NCBI GenBank assembly: GCA_013140775.1
Contig: JABFSA010000182.1
Location: 1-33,607, forward strand
Reading direction: 5' to 3'
DNA: 33,607 bases
From: Acidobacteriota bacterium
GTDB lineage: Bacteria > Acidobacteriota > Vicinamibacteria > Vicinamibacterales > UBA2999
Under the pieces are notes generated by a model. It had not been told where the DNA came from. It saw nothing but the letters and a program-made list of their open reading frames with translations, and did no database searches. This document shows, in pieces, positions 16,226 through 24,204 of this stretch (position 1 is its first letter; each line of letters opens with the position of its first letter). Made by a program: the position numbers and the translations under genes.

Positions 16226-16663
16226 ATGACCGCCGTGGAGATTTCGCTCGTCAGAAACCGGTTGAACCGCGCGATCGAGGCCACGCGGGAACGGTCCGTT
16301 CGCCGCCGTGAGCAGGTGGCGGCAGCCGAACGTGCGTATGACGACTTCCTGAGCACCGTCGCCACCCCGGTGACAAAACTGGTCGCCAACAGCCTCAAAG
16401 TCGAGAACTTCGCGTTTTCAGTCTTCACCCCAGGTCGCGGGCTGCGCCTCGCCTCAGACCACCGCCGCGACGACTACATCGAATTCGCGCTCGACACGGA
16501 ATCGGATCCACCGCAGGTCATGGGGCGCACGAGCCGGACGCGCGGTTCCCGCACACTCACGGACGATCGACCAGTCAAACAGGGATCTCCTGTTGAAGCG
16601 ATCACCGAAGAGGACGTGCTCGCGTTCCTCATATCCGCGCTGGAACCCTGGTTCGAACGATAA
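16226..16663 (+). CDS. Small cytoplasmic protein of unknown function
   Basis: The 145-residue product begins with a charged, helical, coiled-coil-like stretch (residues 8-45, Arg-rich) followed by a beta-rich section (VENFAFSVFTPGRGLRLAS, DDYIEFALDT). A C-terminal helix ends in EPWFER. No signal peptide or known motif is seen. The ATG at 16226 is preferred, but a GTG at 16187 in the same frame, close to a TATTGT, would add 13 residues. It is divergent from the SIMPL gene and 52 bases ahead of the lipoprotein. I do not recognise the family. Confidence 0.75.
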   Translation: MTAVEISLVRNRLNRAIEATRERSVRRREQVAAAERAYDDFLSTVATPVTKLVANSLKVENFAFSVFTPGRGLRLASDHRRDDYIEFALDTESDPPQVMGRTSRTRGSRTLTDDRPVKQGSPVEAITEEDVLAFLISALEPWFER

Positions 16664-16715
16664 AGGACTGAAATAGCCTCGACGTTCAGATCGATCCCCT
16701 GCGAAGGAGGTGCTC

Positions 16716-18380
16716 GTGGAATTCTACGGACTCACACTTCGAAGTGCGGCTCTGCTTGTCGTGGTCGGCCTGCTTGCCGCGGGTTGCGGTTCGGAATCAC
16801 CAGTCACTGAGAGCGCACCGTCCGGGGATGCCCCGCGGGCGGCCGCGCCGCATCCCGAACAAGGACTGATCGAAGGCCTCGTGCTCTCGAGCCGGATGCT
16901 GGCCCGGCCAGAGCTCAACGTCATTGGCGCTCAGGGCCACGTCAGCGTACGCAGTCAGACGAATCCGAACCACTACTACATCTCCCGCTACGTCTCTGCC
17001 GGTCTCGTCAGCACGAGCGACATCATCGAGAACGACCTCGACAGCAAGCCGGTCAACGGCCCGAGGTCGGATGAGTTCGAGGAGATCTACCTTCACGGTG
17101 AGATCTACAAGGCGCGACCCGATGTCATGGCGGTCGTTCATGCGCACCCGCCGGAGACGATCGCGTTCTCCGTCAGCTCGGTGCCGCTGATGGACGGCGA
17201 CACGGCTGTTCCCGTCTGGGATATCCGGCCGGTGAACAAGGGCCAGGCAGGCATCGTCAATACTCCCGAACTCGGACGATCGCTGTCTCAGGCGTTGGGT
17301 TCGAACGAATCGATCCTCCTCCTGGGGCACGGGGTCGTCGTCACAAGCCGTTCACTCAGCGGTGTGGTCTCTGGTGCGAGTGGCCTCGTTGGCACGGCAC
17401 GGCTCCAGCAAATGCTGATTTCGATGGGAGGCAAGGCAGACCTGAATCCAAGACGAGTGATCGCTCAACCCAATCAGGCCCCACAACCTCCCCCGCAGCC
17501 GGTTCCTATTGTTCCCGTCGCAAACGAGCTGAGCCCCGGTGGTACGGGAGGCGGGCAACGTGGCTGGGACCTGATGAAGCGTCTCGTGCTCAAAGAGAAC
17601 GGCGGGAGTATTCCCACCACGACGCCAGCGGGTCCTCAAAAAGCTGCAACGCCGGAAGCAGCAGTCCGCCAGGACCTGGTGTTCGCGAGCCGGATGCTGG
17701 CGTCGCAGGAGCTCGGAATCCTCGACTTTGCGGGCCACGTCAGCGTCCGCAGCCCGAGCGATCCTAACCGCTACCTCATTTCGCGCTGGTCAGCGCCAGC
17801 CGACGCCACACCGGAAGGCATCATCGAAAACAATCTCGACAGCGTGGCAATAAGCGGTGCCCGGAGGGATGAGTATCGGGAAGCCTTCATGCACGGCGAG
17901 ATTTATAAGACTCGACCCGACGTGATGGCCATCGTCCATGCGCACACACCCGAGGTCGTCGCCTTCACCCAGTCATCGGTTCAGCTGCGGCCGGTGTCGA
18001 ACGGAGGGAGGTTCATCGGAGCTGGCCTGCCGATCTTCGACATCCGCCAGTTTCACCCTCGCGCCAGCATCATCGACAGCCCGGAACTTGGGAAGGCGCT
18101 CGCCAGTGTCCTCGGGAACAATCCGGGGGTGCTGCTCAAAGGGCACGGCTTCACGCTCACCGACTCGTCGGTGTACGGACTGGTGAGTCGCGCGTACAAC
18201 CTGAGGATGAACGCGCTGATTCAGCAACAGGCGATCAAGCTCGGCGGGAGGATTGCCTATCTGGACGGTCAGGTGTCAACGACGCCTCCGCAACCAGTCG
18301 TCCCAACGGGAAACGGAGGTGGAAGGGGAGCCGACCGCACCTGGGAGTACTGGCTCCGCGTTCTGCCACTCAACGAATAG
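16716..18380 (+). CDS. Lipoprotein with two tandem class II aldolase/adducin domains
   Basis: The 554-residue product starts at the GTG at 16716, five bases after a strong AAGGAGG; the GTG at 16710 overlaps that site. A lipobox (LLAAGC) at about residues 20-25 predicts lipidation. Two copies of a class II aldolase domain follow, about residues 45-245 and 315-530. Each has a GHVSVR strand, a metal-site HGEIYK...RPDVMA-VVHAH (first) or IVHAH (second) and a late GHG. They are joined by a Pro/Gln-rich linker. Relatives such as fuculose-phosphate aldolase and RhaD are cytoplasmic, zinc-dependent and single-domain. Both copies keep the zinc histidines, so both may bind metal. The substrate outside the cytoplasm is unknown. 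Confidence 0.9.
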   Translation: MEFYGLTLRSAALLVVVGLLAAGCGSESPVTESAPSGDAPRAAAPHPEQGLIEGLVLSSRMLARPELNVIGAQGHVSVRSQTNPNHYYISRYVSAGLVSTSDIIENDLDSKPVNGPRSDEFEEIYLHGEIYKARPDVMAVVHAHPPETIAFSVSSVPLMDGDTAVPVWDIRPVNKGQAGIVNTPELGRSLSQALGSNESILLLGHGVVVTSRSLSGVVSGASGLVGTARLQQMLISMGGKADLNPRRVIAQPNQAPQPPPQPVPIVPVANELSPGGTGGGQRGWDLMKRLVLKENGGSIPTTTPAGPQKAATPEAAVRQDLVFASRMLASQELGILDFAGHVSVRSPSDPNRYLISRWSAPADATPEGIIENNLDSVAISGARRDEYREAFMHGEIYKTRPDVMAIVHAHTPEVVAFTQSSVQLRPVSNGGRFIGAGLPIFDIRQFHPRASIIDSPELGKALASVLGNNPGVLLKGHGFTLTDSSVYGLVSRAYNLRMNALIQQQAIKLGGRIAYLDGQVSTTPPQPVVPTGNGGGRGADRTWEYWLRVLPLNE

Positions 18381-18410
18381 TCTGTGCGCACCGGCGGCTT
18401 CCCGCGCATG

Positions 18411-18416
18411 TATCAT
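18411..18416 (+). promoter_or_regulatory. Candidate leaderless promoter -10 (TATCAT)
   Basis: TATCAT ends 10 bases before the ATG at 18427, with no Shine-Dalgarno sequence between. It helps choose that start, because the alternative ATG at 18415 would lie inside the hexamer. Confidence 0.45.
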
Positions 18417-18426
18417 GCCCTCAGGC

Positions 18427-19044
18427 ATGCACATCGGCGTCACCGTCGCCATCGTGGTTGCCGCGCTCAGCGTTCCGAGCGTGACATCCGCGCAGGTACG
18501 CGCGGCCGACCTCAGCGGCGCCCTTACCCAACTCGATCTCGCGGTGCGATCGTTGCCGTCAACTGGCGTGCAGCCCAGGCTCCGTGCGGCGGTTGACTGG
18601 CTCACGACACGCGCTCAAGCAACCGATCCTGCGAGCGTCTCCCCAGAATACGTGCGGTCTCTGCAGCGTGCCGCCGATCTCATTCGACTCCAACCTGGTT
18701 CCTCCGTCCTTGCAGACGTCGCGGACGAACTCGACGCGAAGGTCGAACACTGCCGCCAGCTTGGCATCGGCATGGGCGGATCTATCGAGGTCGCTGTCAG
18801 CACGCGTCAGGGTGGCGTCGCCGTGGGCAGCTGGCAGGTGTTCTATCTGCTCAAGATCTACGAACACGTGAAAGACGCCTCAGCGAACACGTTCCCGAGG
18901 TTGAGCACACCAACCGAGGCACGACTCGATCCCGGTCGATACTGGCTGTGGGCTCGCGACCCGGCAACCGGCCGCACCAGCCAACGTGCACTGGTTCGGA
19001 TCGTGGGCCAGACCAAGCTCCAGGTCGATCTGCCCGTCCAATGA
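18427..19044 (+). CDS. Exported protein of unknown function, coupled to TIR gene
   Basis: This 205-residue protein has a signal peptide (cleavage near Val-Thr-Ser-Ala-Gln, about residue 22). An all-helical middle (residues 25-110) precedes a beta-sandwich-like C-terminal domain (about 117-205) with repeated strands such as GSIEVAVST and YWLWARDPATGRTS. The latter resembles carboxypeptidase-regulatory or PEGA-type modules by pattern only. One Cys sits in EHCRQLG. Its stop overlaps the start of the membrane TIR gene (ATGA), so the two are translated together. A joint function, perhaps an extracytoplasmic sensor for the TIR protein, is inference. The family is not recognised. Confidence 0.75.
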   Translation: MHIGVTVAIVVAALSVPSVTSAQVRAADLSGALTQLDLAVRSLPSTGVQPRLRAAVDWLTTRAQATDPASVSPEYVRSLQRAADLIRLQPGSSVLADVADELDAKVEHCRQLGIGMGGSIEVAVSTRQGGVAVGSWQVFYLLKIYEHVKDASANTFPRLSTPTEARLDPGRYWLWARDPATGRTSQRALVRIVGQTKLQVDLPVQ

Positions 19045-20030
19045 CGGTGGGTTCGTACTGGAGCTACCTGGGCATCGCGGTCACAGCGATCCTCGTCTGC
19101 CTGATCTGGCCTCTCACCGCGGCGCTCTCACCGGGCGATGTCTGGCAAGTGCGTGCTGGCGCAGCGTCCGTATCCGCGATCGGCTGTGCCGTGCTCTCGG
19201 TCGCGAGTTCGGGTCGAGCCGGTCTCTGGGTAGCTATCTCAACAACTGCGGCTGTCACAGCCGTCGCCTTCATGCTCAGCCATTCCAACGCGACGACTGC
19301 ATGTATCGCCGACTACGATGGCCGTCCGGTGATTGTGGGGCGTGAGTTCGCGCCCGATGCCGTTGCATACACGACCAACAATCCAGGCCTCTCTCCCTCG
19401 GATCGTCTGCTGGATGCCGGAGGTGCACCGGAACGCATCTGGACAGCGAGCTCAATTCGCTCCTGCAGATTCTGGGTCAGCTGGGGAGGGTTGGCGGCAG
19501 TGCCGTTGCTCGCGCTGTCGGCTGCGGCACTCGTCTCGCGATCACGACGACGATATCTGGCGCGGCCGAAGATAACGGCGCCCGGTGTTGTCGCGTCGAG
19601 GCTCGCGCCCATCTACGACGCGTTTCTCAGCTATCGGCACACTGAACCCGATCGAGCCTATGCCCTGGAAATCGTCGAATCGCTCGAGCGTCGTGGCTTG
19701 CGCGTGGCAATCGACGTGCGTGACTTCGCCGCTAACGAACACTTCCTCTCAGAAATGGAACGCTGCATCAAGCAGAGTCGATTCGTGCTGTGTGTCATCA
19801 CGTCGGAATATGTCGCGAGCGAACACACCTCGGAGGAAGCCATCATCTCGAAAACCCTGGATCTGGCGGAACGCAGCCGGCGTCTGGTGCCCCTCGTGTT
19901 CGAACGTGTGGAACTGCCGGTATGGCTGCACGGGCTGGTGGGCATTGACTTCACGCCGTCGGCCACCATCGATCCATTTGAACGCCTGCATGCGCTGGTT
20001 GGATCCCGAACGGCCGCACGCAACGCCTGA
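19041..20030 (+). CDS. Membrane-anchored TIR-domain protein
   Basis: The 329-residue protein has three N-terminal hydrophobic helices (about residues 9-29, 39-55, 60-79). An extracytoplasmic loop of about 65 residues follows, with Cys88 and Cys142 (possible disulfide), then a fourth helix (149-165), a basic stop-transfer stretch (SRSRRRYLARP) and a C-terminal TIR domain (about 190-320). The TIR core is clear: YDAFLSYR, then LRVAIDVRDF, then CVITSEYVASEHTSEEA. Glu265/Glu266 align with the catalytic glutamate of NAD-cleaving TIRs (the EL of SxWCxxEL). NADase activity is plausible but unproven. Translation is coupled to the exported protein before it. No phage-defence partners (ThoeA/B, SIR2, SMODS) are nearby. 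Confidence 0.88.
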   Translation: MTVGSYWSYLGIAVTAILVCLIWPLTAALSPGDVWQVRAGAASVSAIGCAVLSVASSGRAGLWVAISTTAAVTAVAFMLSHSNATTACIADYDGRPVIVGREFAPDAVAYTTNNPGLSPSDRLLDAGGAPERIWTASSIRSCRFWVSWGGLAAVPLLALSAAALVSRSRRRYLARPKITAPGVVASRLAPIYDAFLSYRHTEPDRAYALEIVESLERRGLRVAIDVRDFAANEHFLSEMERCIKQSRFVLCVITSEYVASEHTSEEAIISKTLDLAERSRRLVPLVFERVELPVWLHGLVGIDFTPSATIDPFERLHALVGSRTAARNA

Positions 20031-20047
20031 CGAGGAGGGTTTCTTAC

Positions 20048-20446
20048 TTAGTTCGTGACTCGGATCTCGCCGCGCATCATCAAGCTGTGCGGACGGCAGA
20101 CGTACTGGTAGGTCCCGGGCCGACTTGGTATGTCAATGACGACATCGCTGGATTCGTTCCAGGTGATCGGCTTGATCGCCGCCTCGAGGTCTTTGACGGC
20201 AAAGTCATGCGTCATGCCCCGTTCCTGGTTGCGCAGCACGATGCGAATGCGCTCACCCGCTCTGGCCTCGATCACGGGATTCGGTGTGTGTGGATCGCTC
20301 TCCAGGTAGAAAGTCATACCCCTGACCACGAGCGTCACCTCTCGCGTCGGCGGACTGCTCAACGCAGGCAGCAGCGTCACCATCAGCATCAGCGCGGCGA
20401 GCGCGCCGATCAGCTTCGCCGAGAACTGTCGCCCCCTCACACTCAT
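20048..20446 (-). CDS. Exported cupredoxin-like blue copper protein
   Basis: This 132-residue protein has an N-terminal signal/anchor segment (residues 8-30) and a single cupredoxin domain. Type 1 copper ligands are visible: His in GMTHDF, Cys and His in QYVCRPHSLMM, and Met in the same loop, spaced C-x2-H-x2-3-M. It could carry electrons for the multicopper oxidase encoded two genes upstream, or handle periplasmic copper. The start overlaps the ZIP transporter stop (ATGA), so it is translated from the same mRNA. It ends convergent with the TIR gene, 17 bases apart. Confidence 0.9.
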   Translation of the reverse strand: MSVRGRQFSAKLIGALAALMLMVTLLPALSSPPTREVTLVVRGMTFYLESDPHTPNPVIEARAGERIRIVLRNQERGMTHDFAVKDLEAAIKPITWNESSDVVIDIPSRPGTYQYVCRPHSLMMRGEIRVTN

Positions 20447-21618
20447 CCGACCAGCATCCCTGTGACGTACATCACCGCGAACCCCGCAAGGAGCCCGGCC
20501 AGCACGGGCGGTGTGGCCAGCATCCGAGCGGTCGAACCCTCGTGTGACATATGTCGGACTATCTGTCCGACAACCTGAGCGATCGCGCCCACACCGAGCG
20601 CGAGAAACAGCACCGACCACACCGGCGAGTACACAAACCCACCCACCCACGCGCCGGCGATGGTCGGCACGCCACCAATCAAGCCGAGCCTGACCAGCTC
20701 CATCACCGATGGCTGACGCCGATCGCGTGCGAGGGGTGCGACAATCGCAAGTCCTTCGGTGGTGTTGTGAAGTGTGAAACCAACAATCAGCAAGGTGCCC
20801 AGTGCAGCTTCTCCAAGGGCAAACGCTGAACCAATGGCAAGGCCTTCTCCAAAATTGTGGAGACCGATGCCGACCGCGATCATGATGGCCAGAAGCCAGC
20901 CGGCGCGCCCTTCAGCTTTGTTCCGCCCTCGAGAGCGGAGCCAGCTCCCGACGCCTTCCAGCATCAGGTAGGCAGCCGCCGCGGCCAGCACGAACAACAC
21001 CACACCCTGGAAAGAACCCGGCAGCAACCCAGCCGCCTCGAGACCCTCACTCGCACCATCGACCAGGAGAAACGCAAGCAGGCCCACAGTCAGGGCGAGT
21101 AGAAAGTCCATCGTGCGCGTTGAGAGGCGGGTAAGGAAAGGGAACCACAGCAGCCCGATCGCCACAGGGATCACACCGACATACAGCCCAATCAACGTGA
21201 AGATTCCCAGGAAGCGTGCATTCGGAGTCGGCGTCTCGACGGCGACCGCGATTTCATGCTCGAACGCAGTGCCAGTAGACGTCAGCACCTTGACGATGTG
21301 CGCCTCACCATGGACCCACGGATACGGAATCCGCAGCTCCGTGCGTCCCAGATGCCCGAGGCTCAAGCCCGTATCGGCCGTAAACGTCCAGAACGCATCG
21401 TCTATCTGCACCTGCGCGATCGTCACCGTGTCAGGCCCGTCGTTGAGCACGCTGGCGACGATGAAGCCGGGCTCGAGCGTGACCCGTTGAAAGTTGAGAC
21501 GTTCGACGGGCGGATAGCCGTCCCCTCTCAGGGCATCGGCAGGCCCCCATCGGGTAATCACGACGAGCAGAATCCCGAGAAGAGCCAGCGGCACGAGCGG
21601 CAGCAGGAAGCGGCGCAT
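20443..21618 (-). CDS. ZIP-family metal transporter with extracytoplasmic N-terminal domain
   Basis: The 391-residue protein has an N-terminal membrane anchor (about residues 5-22) and a beta-rich extracytoplasmic domain (about 35-135) with VASVLNDGPDTVTIAQVQ. An eight-helix ZIP core follows, in which the metal motifs HNFGEG and HNTTEG mark helices 4 and 5. ZIP proteins import Zn, Fe or Mn down their gradient into the cytoplasm. Ordinary bacterial ZupT lacks the N-terminal domain. The start shares one base with the oxidase stop (TGATG). Grouping with a multicopper oxidase, a cupredoxin and a DtxR/MntR-type regulator points to redox-linked handling of Mn or Fe. Confidence 0.92.
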   Translation of the reverse strand: MRRFLLPLVPLALLGILLVVITRWGPADALRGDGYPPVERLNFQRVTLEPGFIVASVLNDGPDTVTIAQVQIDDAFWTFTADTGLSLGHLGRTELRIPYPWVHGEAHIVKVLTSTGTAFEHEIAVAVETPTPNARFLGIFTLIGLYVGVIPVAIGLLWFPFLTRLSTRTMDFLLALTVGLLAFLLVDGASEGLEAAGLLPGSFQGVVLFVLAAAAAYLMLEGVGSWLRSRGRNKAEGRAGWLLAIMIAVGIGLHNFGEGLAIGSAFALGEAALGTLLIVGFTLHNTTEGLAIVAPLARDRRQPSVMELVRLGLIGGVPTIAGAWVGGFVYSPVWSVLFLALGVGAIAQVVGQIVRHMSHEGSTARMLATPPVLAGLLAGFAVMYVTGMLVG

Positions 21619-22673
21619 CACGTGCGTGGCGCCTCCGCTCTGAAAAGCCCCATCCATCCCAGCTCGGCGAACTCGCTCTGGTGGGCGTGGAACATGAAGT
21701 CGCCGGGATAGCGGAACGTCGTCTCGAGAATGGCGCGCTCGCCCTGACACAGCATGATCGTGTCGGTGCTCTCGCTGGGCGTGAGGGACGTTCCCGTCCG
21801 GAACACATCGAAGAACACCGCGTGCAGGTGGAGGCTGTTGATCGGATCGAACTCGGTCACGTTGACGAGATACATCCGCACCCGCTGGCCCACTGTCACA
21901 CGAATCGGCTCATGCATGTACGCGTTGGCCACCGTGTTGACCGCGTACACCTCATTCTCGGAATCGAAGGTGGTGTCGAAGGCGTTCATGACCATGACCA
22001 GCTCCTGCGCTGGAGGCCGAACACCTGTGGTTGAGCGAGGATCGATGATGAACGCGCCGTAGAGGCCCTTGTGAATGTGCCGTTTCAACGGAACCGTGTG
22101 GCAGTGGTACAGATGCAGCCCGAACGGGTCGGCATCGAACTCATACACGAACGTCTCGCCCGGGTGCACTTCCTGACCAGTGAGCGCACCGTCCATCTCT
22201 GGAGCGTGCCACCCGTGAAAGTGCATCGAATGGGGGTGTGTTCCGAGATTGCGAAACGTGACACGCAGACGATCGCCTTCGGTCGCGCGAATGGTCGGAC
22301 CAGGCACCTGGCCGTTGTAGGTCCAGGCCGGAAAGAAAATACCCGGGGCGATCTCGATCTCACGATCGGTCGCGAAAATTTCGTATTCACGAAGCACACT
22401 GCCGTCGGGGCGCGGCGTCTCACGATAGAACTTCGAACGTTCGTCAGGAGACAGGTCGCTGAAATTCCAGGCGGTAAGAAATGTGGAGGCGTTGAAGCCA
22501 TCCGGAGCCGTGCGGCCCATGGTGCCCATCGCATGAGACTCATGCGCGAGGTGGGCCGAACCGTGTGCGGCGGGAATGCCCTGGCCTGACAAACGCTTGA
22601 CCATACCAAGGCTGCCGGCCAGGGACGCAAGGCCAGTGGCCTGCAACCAGGTTCTCCTGGAGAATGTGGGCAT
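21618..22673 (-). CDS. Tat-exported two-domain multicopper oxidase
   Basis: The 351-residue product has a twin-arginine signal (SRRTWLQATG). Two cupredoxin domains follow. Domain 1 has HSMHFHGWH and HLYHCHTVPLKRHIHKG, giving T1 plus T2/T3 ligands. Domain 2 has LHLHAVFFD and FMFHAHQSEFAELGWMG, in which the position of the T1 cysteine is Ala. So T1 copper is only in the first domain, the arrangement called type C among two-domain laccases; such proteins act as homotrimers. The sequence resembles oxidases seen in ammonia-oxidising archaea beside ZIP genes, as I recall. The substrate (metal, phenol or nitrogen oxide) is unknown. It begins the operon with zip and cupredoxin. Confidence 0.92.
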   Translation of the reverse strand: MPTFSRRTWLQATGLASLAGSLGMVKRLSGQGIPAAHGSAHLAHESHAMGTMGRTAPDGFNASTFLTAWNFSDLSPDERSKFYRETPRPDGSVLREYEIFATDREIEIAPGIFFPAWTYNGQVPGPTIRATEGDRLRVTFRNLGTHPHSMHFHGWHAPEMDGALTGQEVHPGETFVYEFDADPFGLHLYHCHTVPLKRHIHKGLYGAFIIDPRSTTGVRPPAQELVMVMNAFDTTFDSENEVYAVNTVANAYMHEPIRVTVGQRVRMYLVNVTEFDPINSLHLHAVFFDVFRTGTSLTPSESTDTIMLCQGERAILETTFRYPGDFMFHAHQSEFAELGWMGLFRAEAPRT

Positions 22674-22755
22674 TTTGATTAGTCAAAAAATATATCGGAT
22701 CAAGACAAAAAGTCAAATAGATATTGCCCAAAAGTCGGTTACACTAGCCACGAAA
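22674..22755. promoter_or_regulatory. Divergent promoter region with direct repeats
   Basis: This 82-base AT-rich gap serves both the oxidase operon (-) and the regulator (+). Minus strand: TTGACT (22711-22716), 16 bases, then TATATT (22689-22694), with a short leader and no Shine-Dalgarno sequence. Plus strand: TACACT (22740-22745), 10 bases before the ATG. Two related 15-mers beginning AGTCAAA (22681 and 22711) lie 30 bases apart, and a TTGA-N4-TCAA inverted element sits at 22675-22686. They are candidate binding sites for the adjacent metalloregulator. Confidence 0.6.
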
Positions 22756-24204
22756 ATGCTGGCGTCTAGCACAGTAGAGAACTACCTGAAGGCCATCTAC
22801 CTCGGAGTTGGCGCGTTGAGCCCGCCAGACCGGCTGTTGCCCATGGGTCAGCTGGCAGGCGCTCTCGGAGTGGCGCCGGGGACCGCGACGACCATGGTCA
22901 AGACGCTCGCGGAATCAGGACTGGTCGAATACGAGCCGTACGTCGGCGTCGCACTCACGAGCGCCGGCGAGAAGCTGGCAGCCCTTGTCGTACGGCGCCA
23001 CCGGGTCGTCGAGCTGTTTCTCGTGCAGGTCATGGGCTACCGCTGGGACGAGGTCCACGACGAAGCCGAACAGCTCGAACACGTGGTGTCCGATTGCCTG
23101 ATCGACAAAATGGACGAGATGCTGGGACGACCTGAAGTCGATCCTCATGGCGATCCAATCCCGGACCCTGCAGGAGTCGTCAAGATCCAGGCGGCTCAGA
23201 CGCTTCTGACGTGTCCCATGAACATGCGCGTCACGATCACGAGAGTGATCGATCAGGATCGAAGTTTCCTGCGATTCATCGAGAATCACCACCTGAAGCC
23301 AGGCGAAGCGATCGAAGTCGAGGATCGTGATGAGGTGTCGGACAGCGTCCGGGTAAGGGCAAGAAACGACCAGCGCATCACTATCGGAACGCGTGCCGCG
23401 TCGAAGGTGCTCGTCCAGGTCGTCTCGGCGCTTCTGCTGATCCTGACGACGGCCGTCTCGGTCGCGGCACAGGATCAGCCATTCAAAATCCTGGACAATT
23501 CATTCCTCGTTGAGGAGGCATTCAACCAGGAGCCGGGCATCTTTCAGAACATCCTCATGGCCCGTCGGGGCAAAGACGATGCCTGGGAAATGGCGTTCAC
23601 GCAGGAATGGCCAGTGGGCTCCCAGACCCATCAGCTGTCGTTCACGGCCCCGGCATTGGGAGCCGACGGCCAGAACGGATTCGGGGACCTGCTTCTGAAT
23701 TATCGGTGGCAGGCGCTGACCGAAAGTGAGACCACTCCCGCTTTCTCACCACGTGTCTCCCTCGTCCTCCCAACCGGTGATTCTGTCAGGGGCCTCGGCG
23801 CGGGAGGCACGGGGTGGCAGGTGAACCTGCCTTTCAGCAAGCAGTTCGGCGACGCGTATCTCCACTGGAACGCTGGATTCACGCACACGCCAGCAACACA
23901 GTCCGACGACGACGAACACAACCTCTTCACTCCACATCTCGCACTCAGCGGGATCTGGCGCCTGAAGCCGTTGTTGAACGTCATGCTCGAGTCGGTTCTC
24001 GAGTTCGAGCACTTCGTCGATGCTGGAGCAAAACGGCGCGAGACGATATTCACGCTGTCACCCGGGGTCAGAACCGGTTGGGGAACGGGGATCCCTCAGA
24101 CCATCGTGGGCCTTGCGATGCCTGTCACAATCACCGGCGGTGAAACGAGCGCTGGCGTGTTCGGGTACTTTTCATACGAACTGGCGTTCAGGCGCCAGCC
24201 GTAA
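22756..24204 (+). CDS. DtxR/MntR-type regulator fused in frame to an exported barrel-like protein
   Basis: This 482-residue ORF joins two unlike proteins. Residues 1-217 form a full DtxR-family regulator: winged helix (PPDRLLPMGQLAGALGVAP), dimerisation helices with metal ligands His (RRHRV) and Glu-Glu-His (AEQLEHVVS, MntR-like because the DtxR Cys is Glu), and an SH3-like domain ending ITIGTRAASKV, a normal place for such proteins to stop. There is no stop. Residues 218-239 are a Sec-type signal (VLVQVVSALLLILTTAVS, then Ala-Ala-Gln), followed by an outer-membrane-protein-like domain (240-482) with alternating strands and a C-terminal Phe-Arg-Arg-Gln-Pro. In-frame GTGs at 23335 and 23407 could start the barrel separately. 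Its end overlaps the convergent HAD gene by 17 bases. Confidence 0.85.
   Translation: MLASSTVENYLKAIYLGVGALSPPDRLLPMGQLAGALGVAPGTATTMVKTLAESGLVEYEPYVGVALTSAGEKLAALVVRRHRVVELFLVQVMGYRWDEVHDEAEQLEHVVSDCLIDKMDEMLGRPEVDPHGDPIPDPAGVVKIQAAQTLLTCPMNMRVTITRVIDQDRSFLRFIENHHLKPGEAIEVEDRDEVSDSVRVRARNDQRITIGTRAASKVLVQVVSALLLILTTAVSVAAQDQPFKILDNSFLVEEAFNQEPGIFQNILMARRGKDDAWEMAFTQEWPVGSQTHQLSFTAPALGADGQNGFGDLLLNYRWQALTESETTPAFSPRVSLVLPTGDSVRGLGAGGTGWQVNLPFSKQFGDAYLHWNAGFTHTPATQSDDDEHNLFTPHLALSGIWRLKPLLNVMLESVLEFEHFVDAGAKRRETIFTLSPGVRTGWGTGIPQTIVGLAMPVTITGGETSAGVFGYFSYELAFRRQP

Noticed and set aside
19041..20030. Thoeris, CBASS or Pycsar defence system
   Set aside because: No ThsA/SIR2, CD-NTase or cyclase gene nearby; TIR gene stands with an exported partner only.
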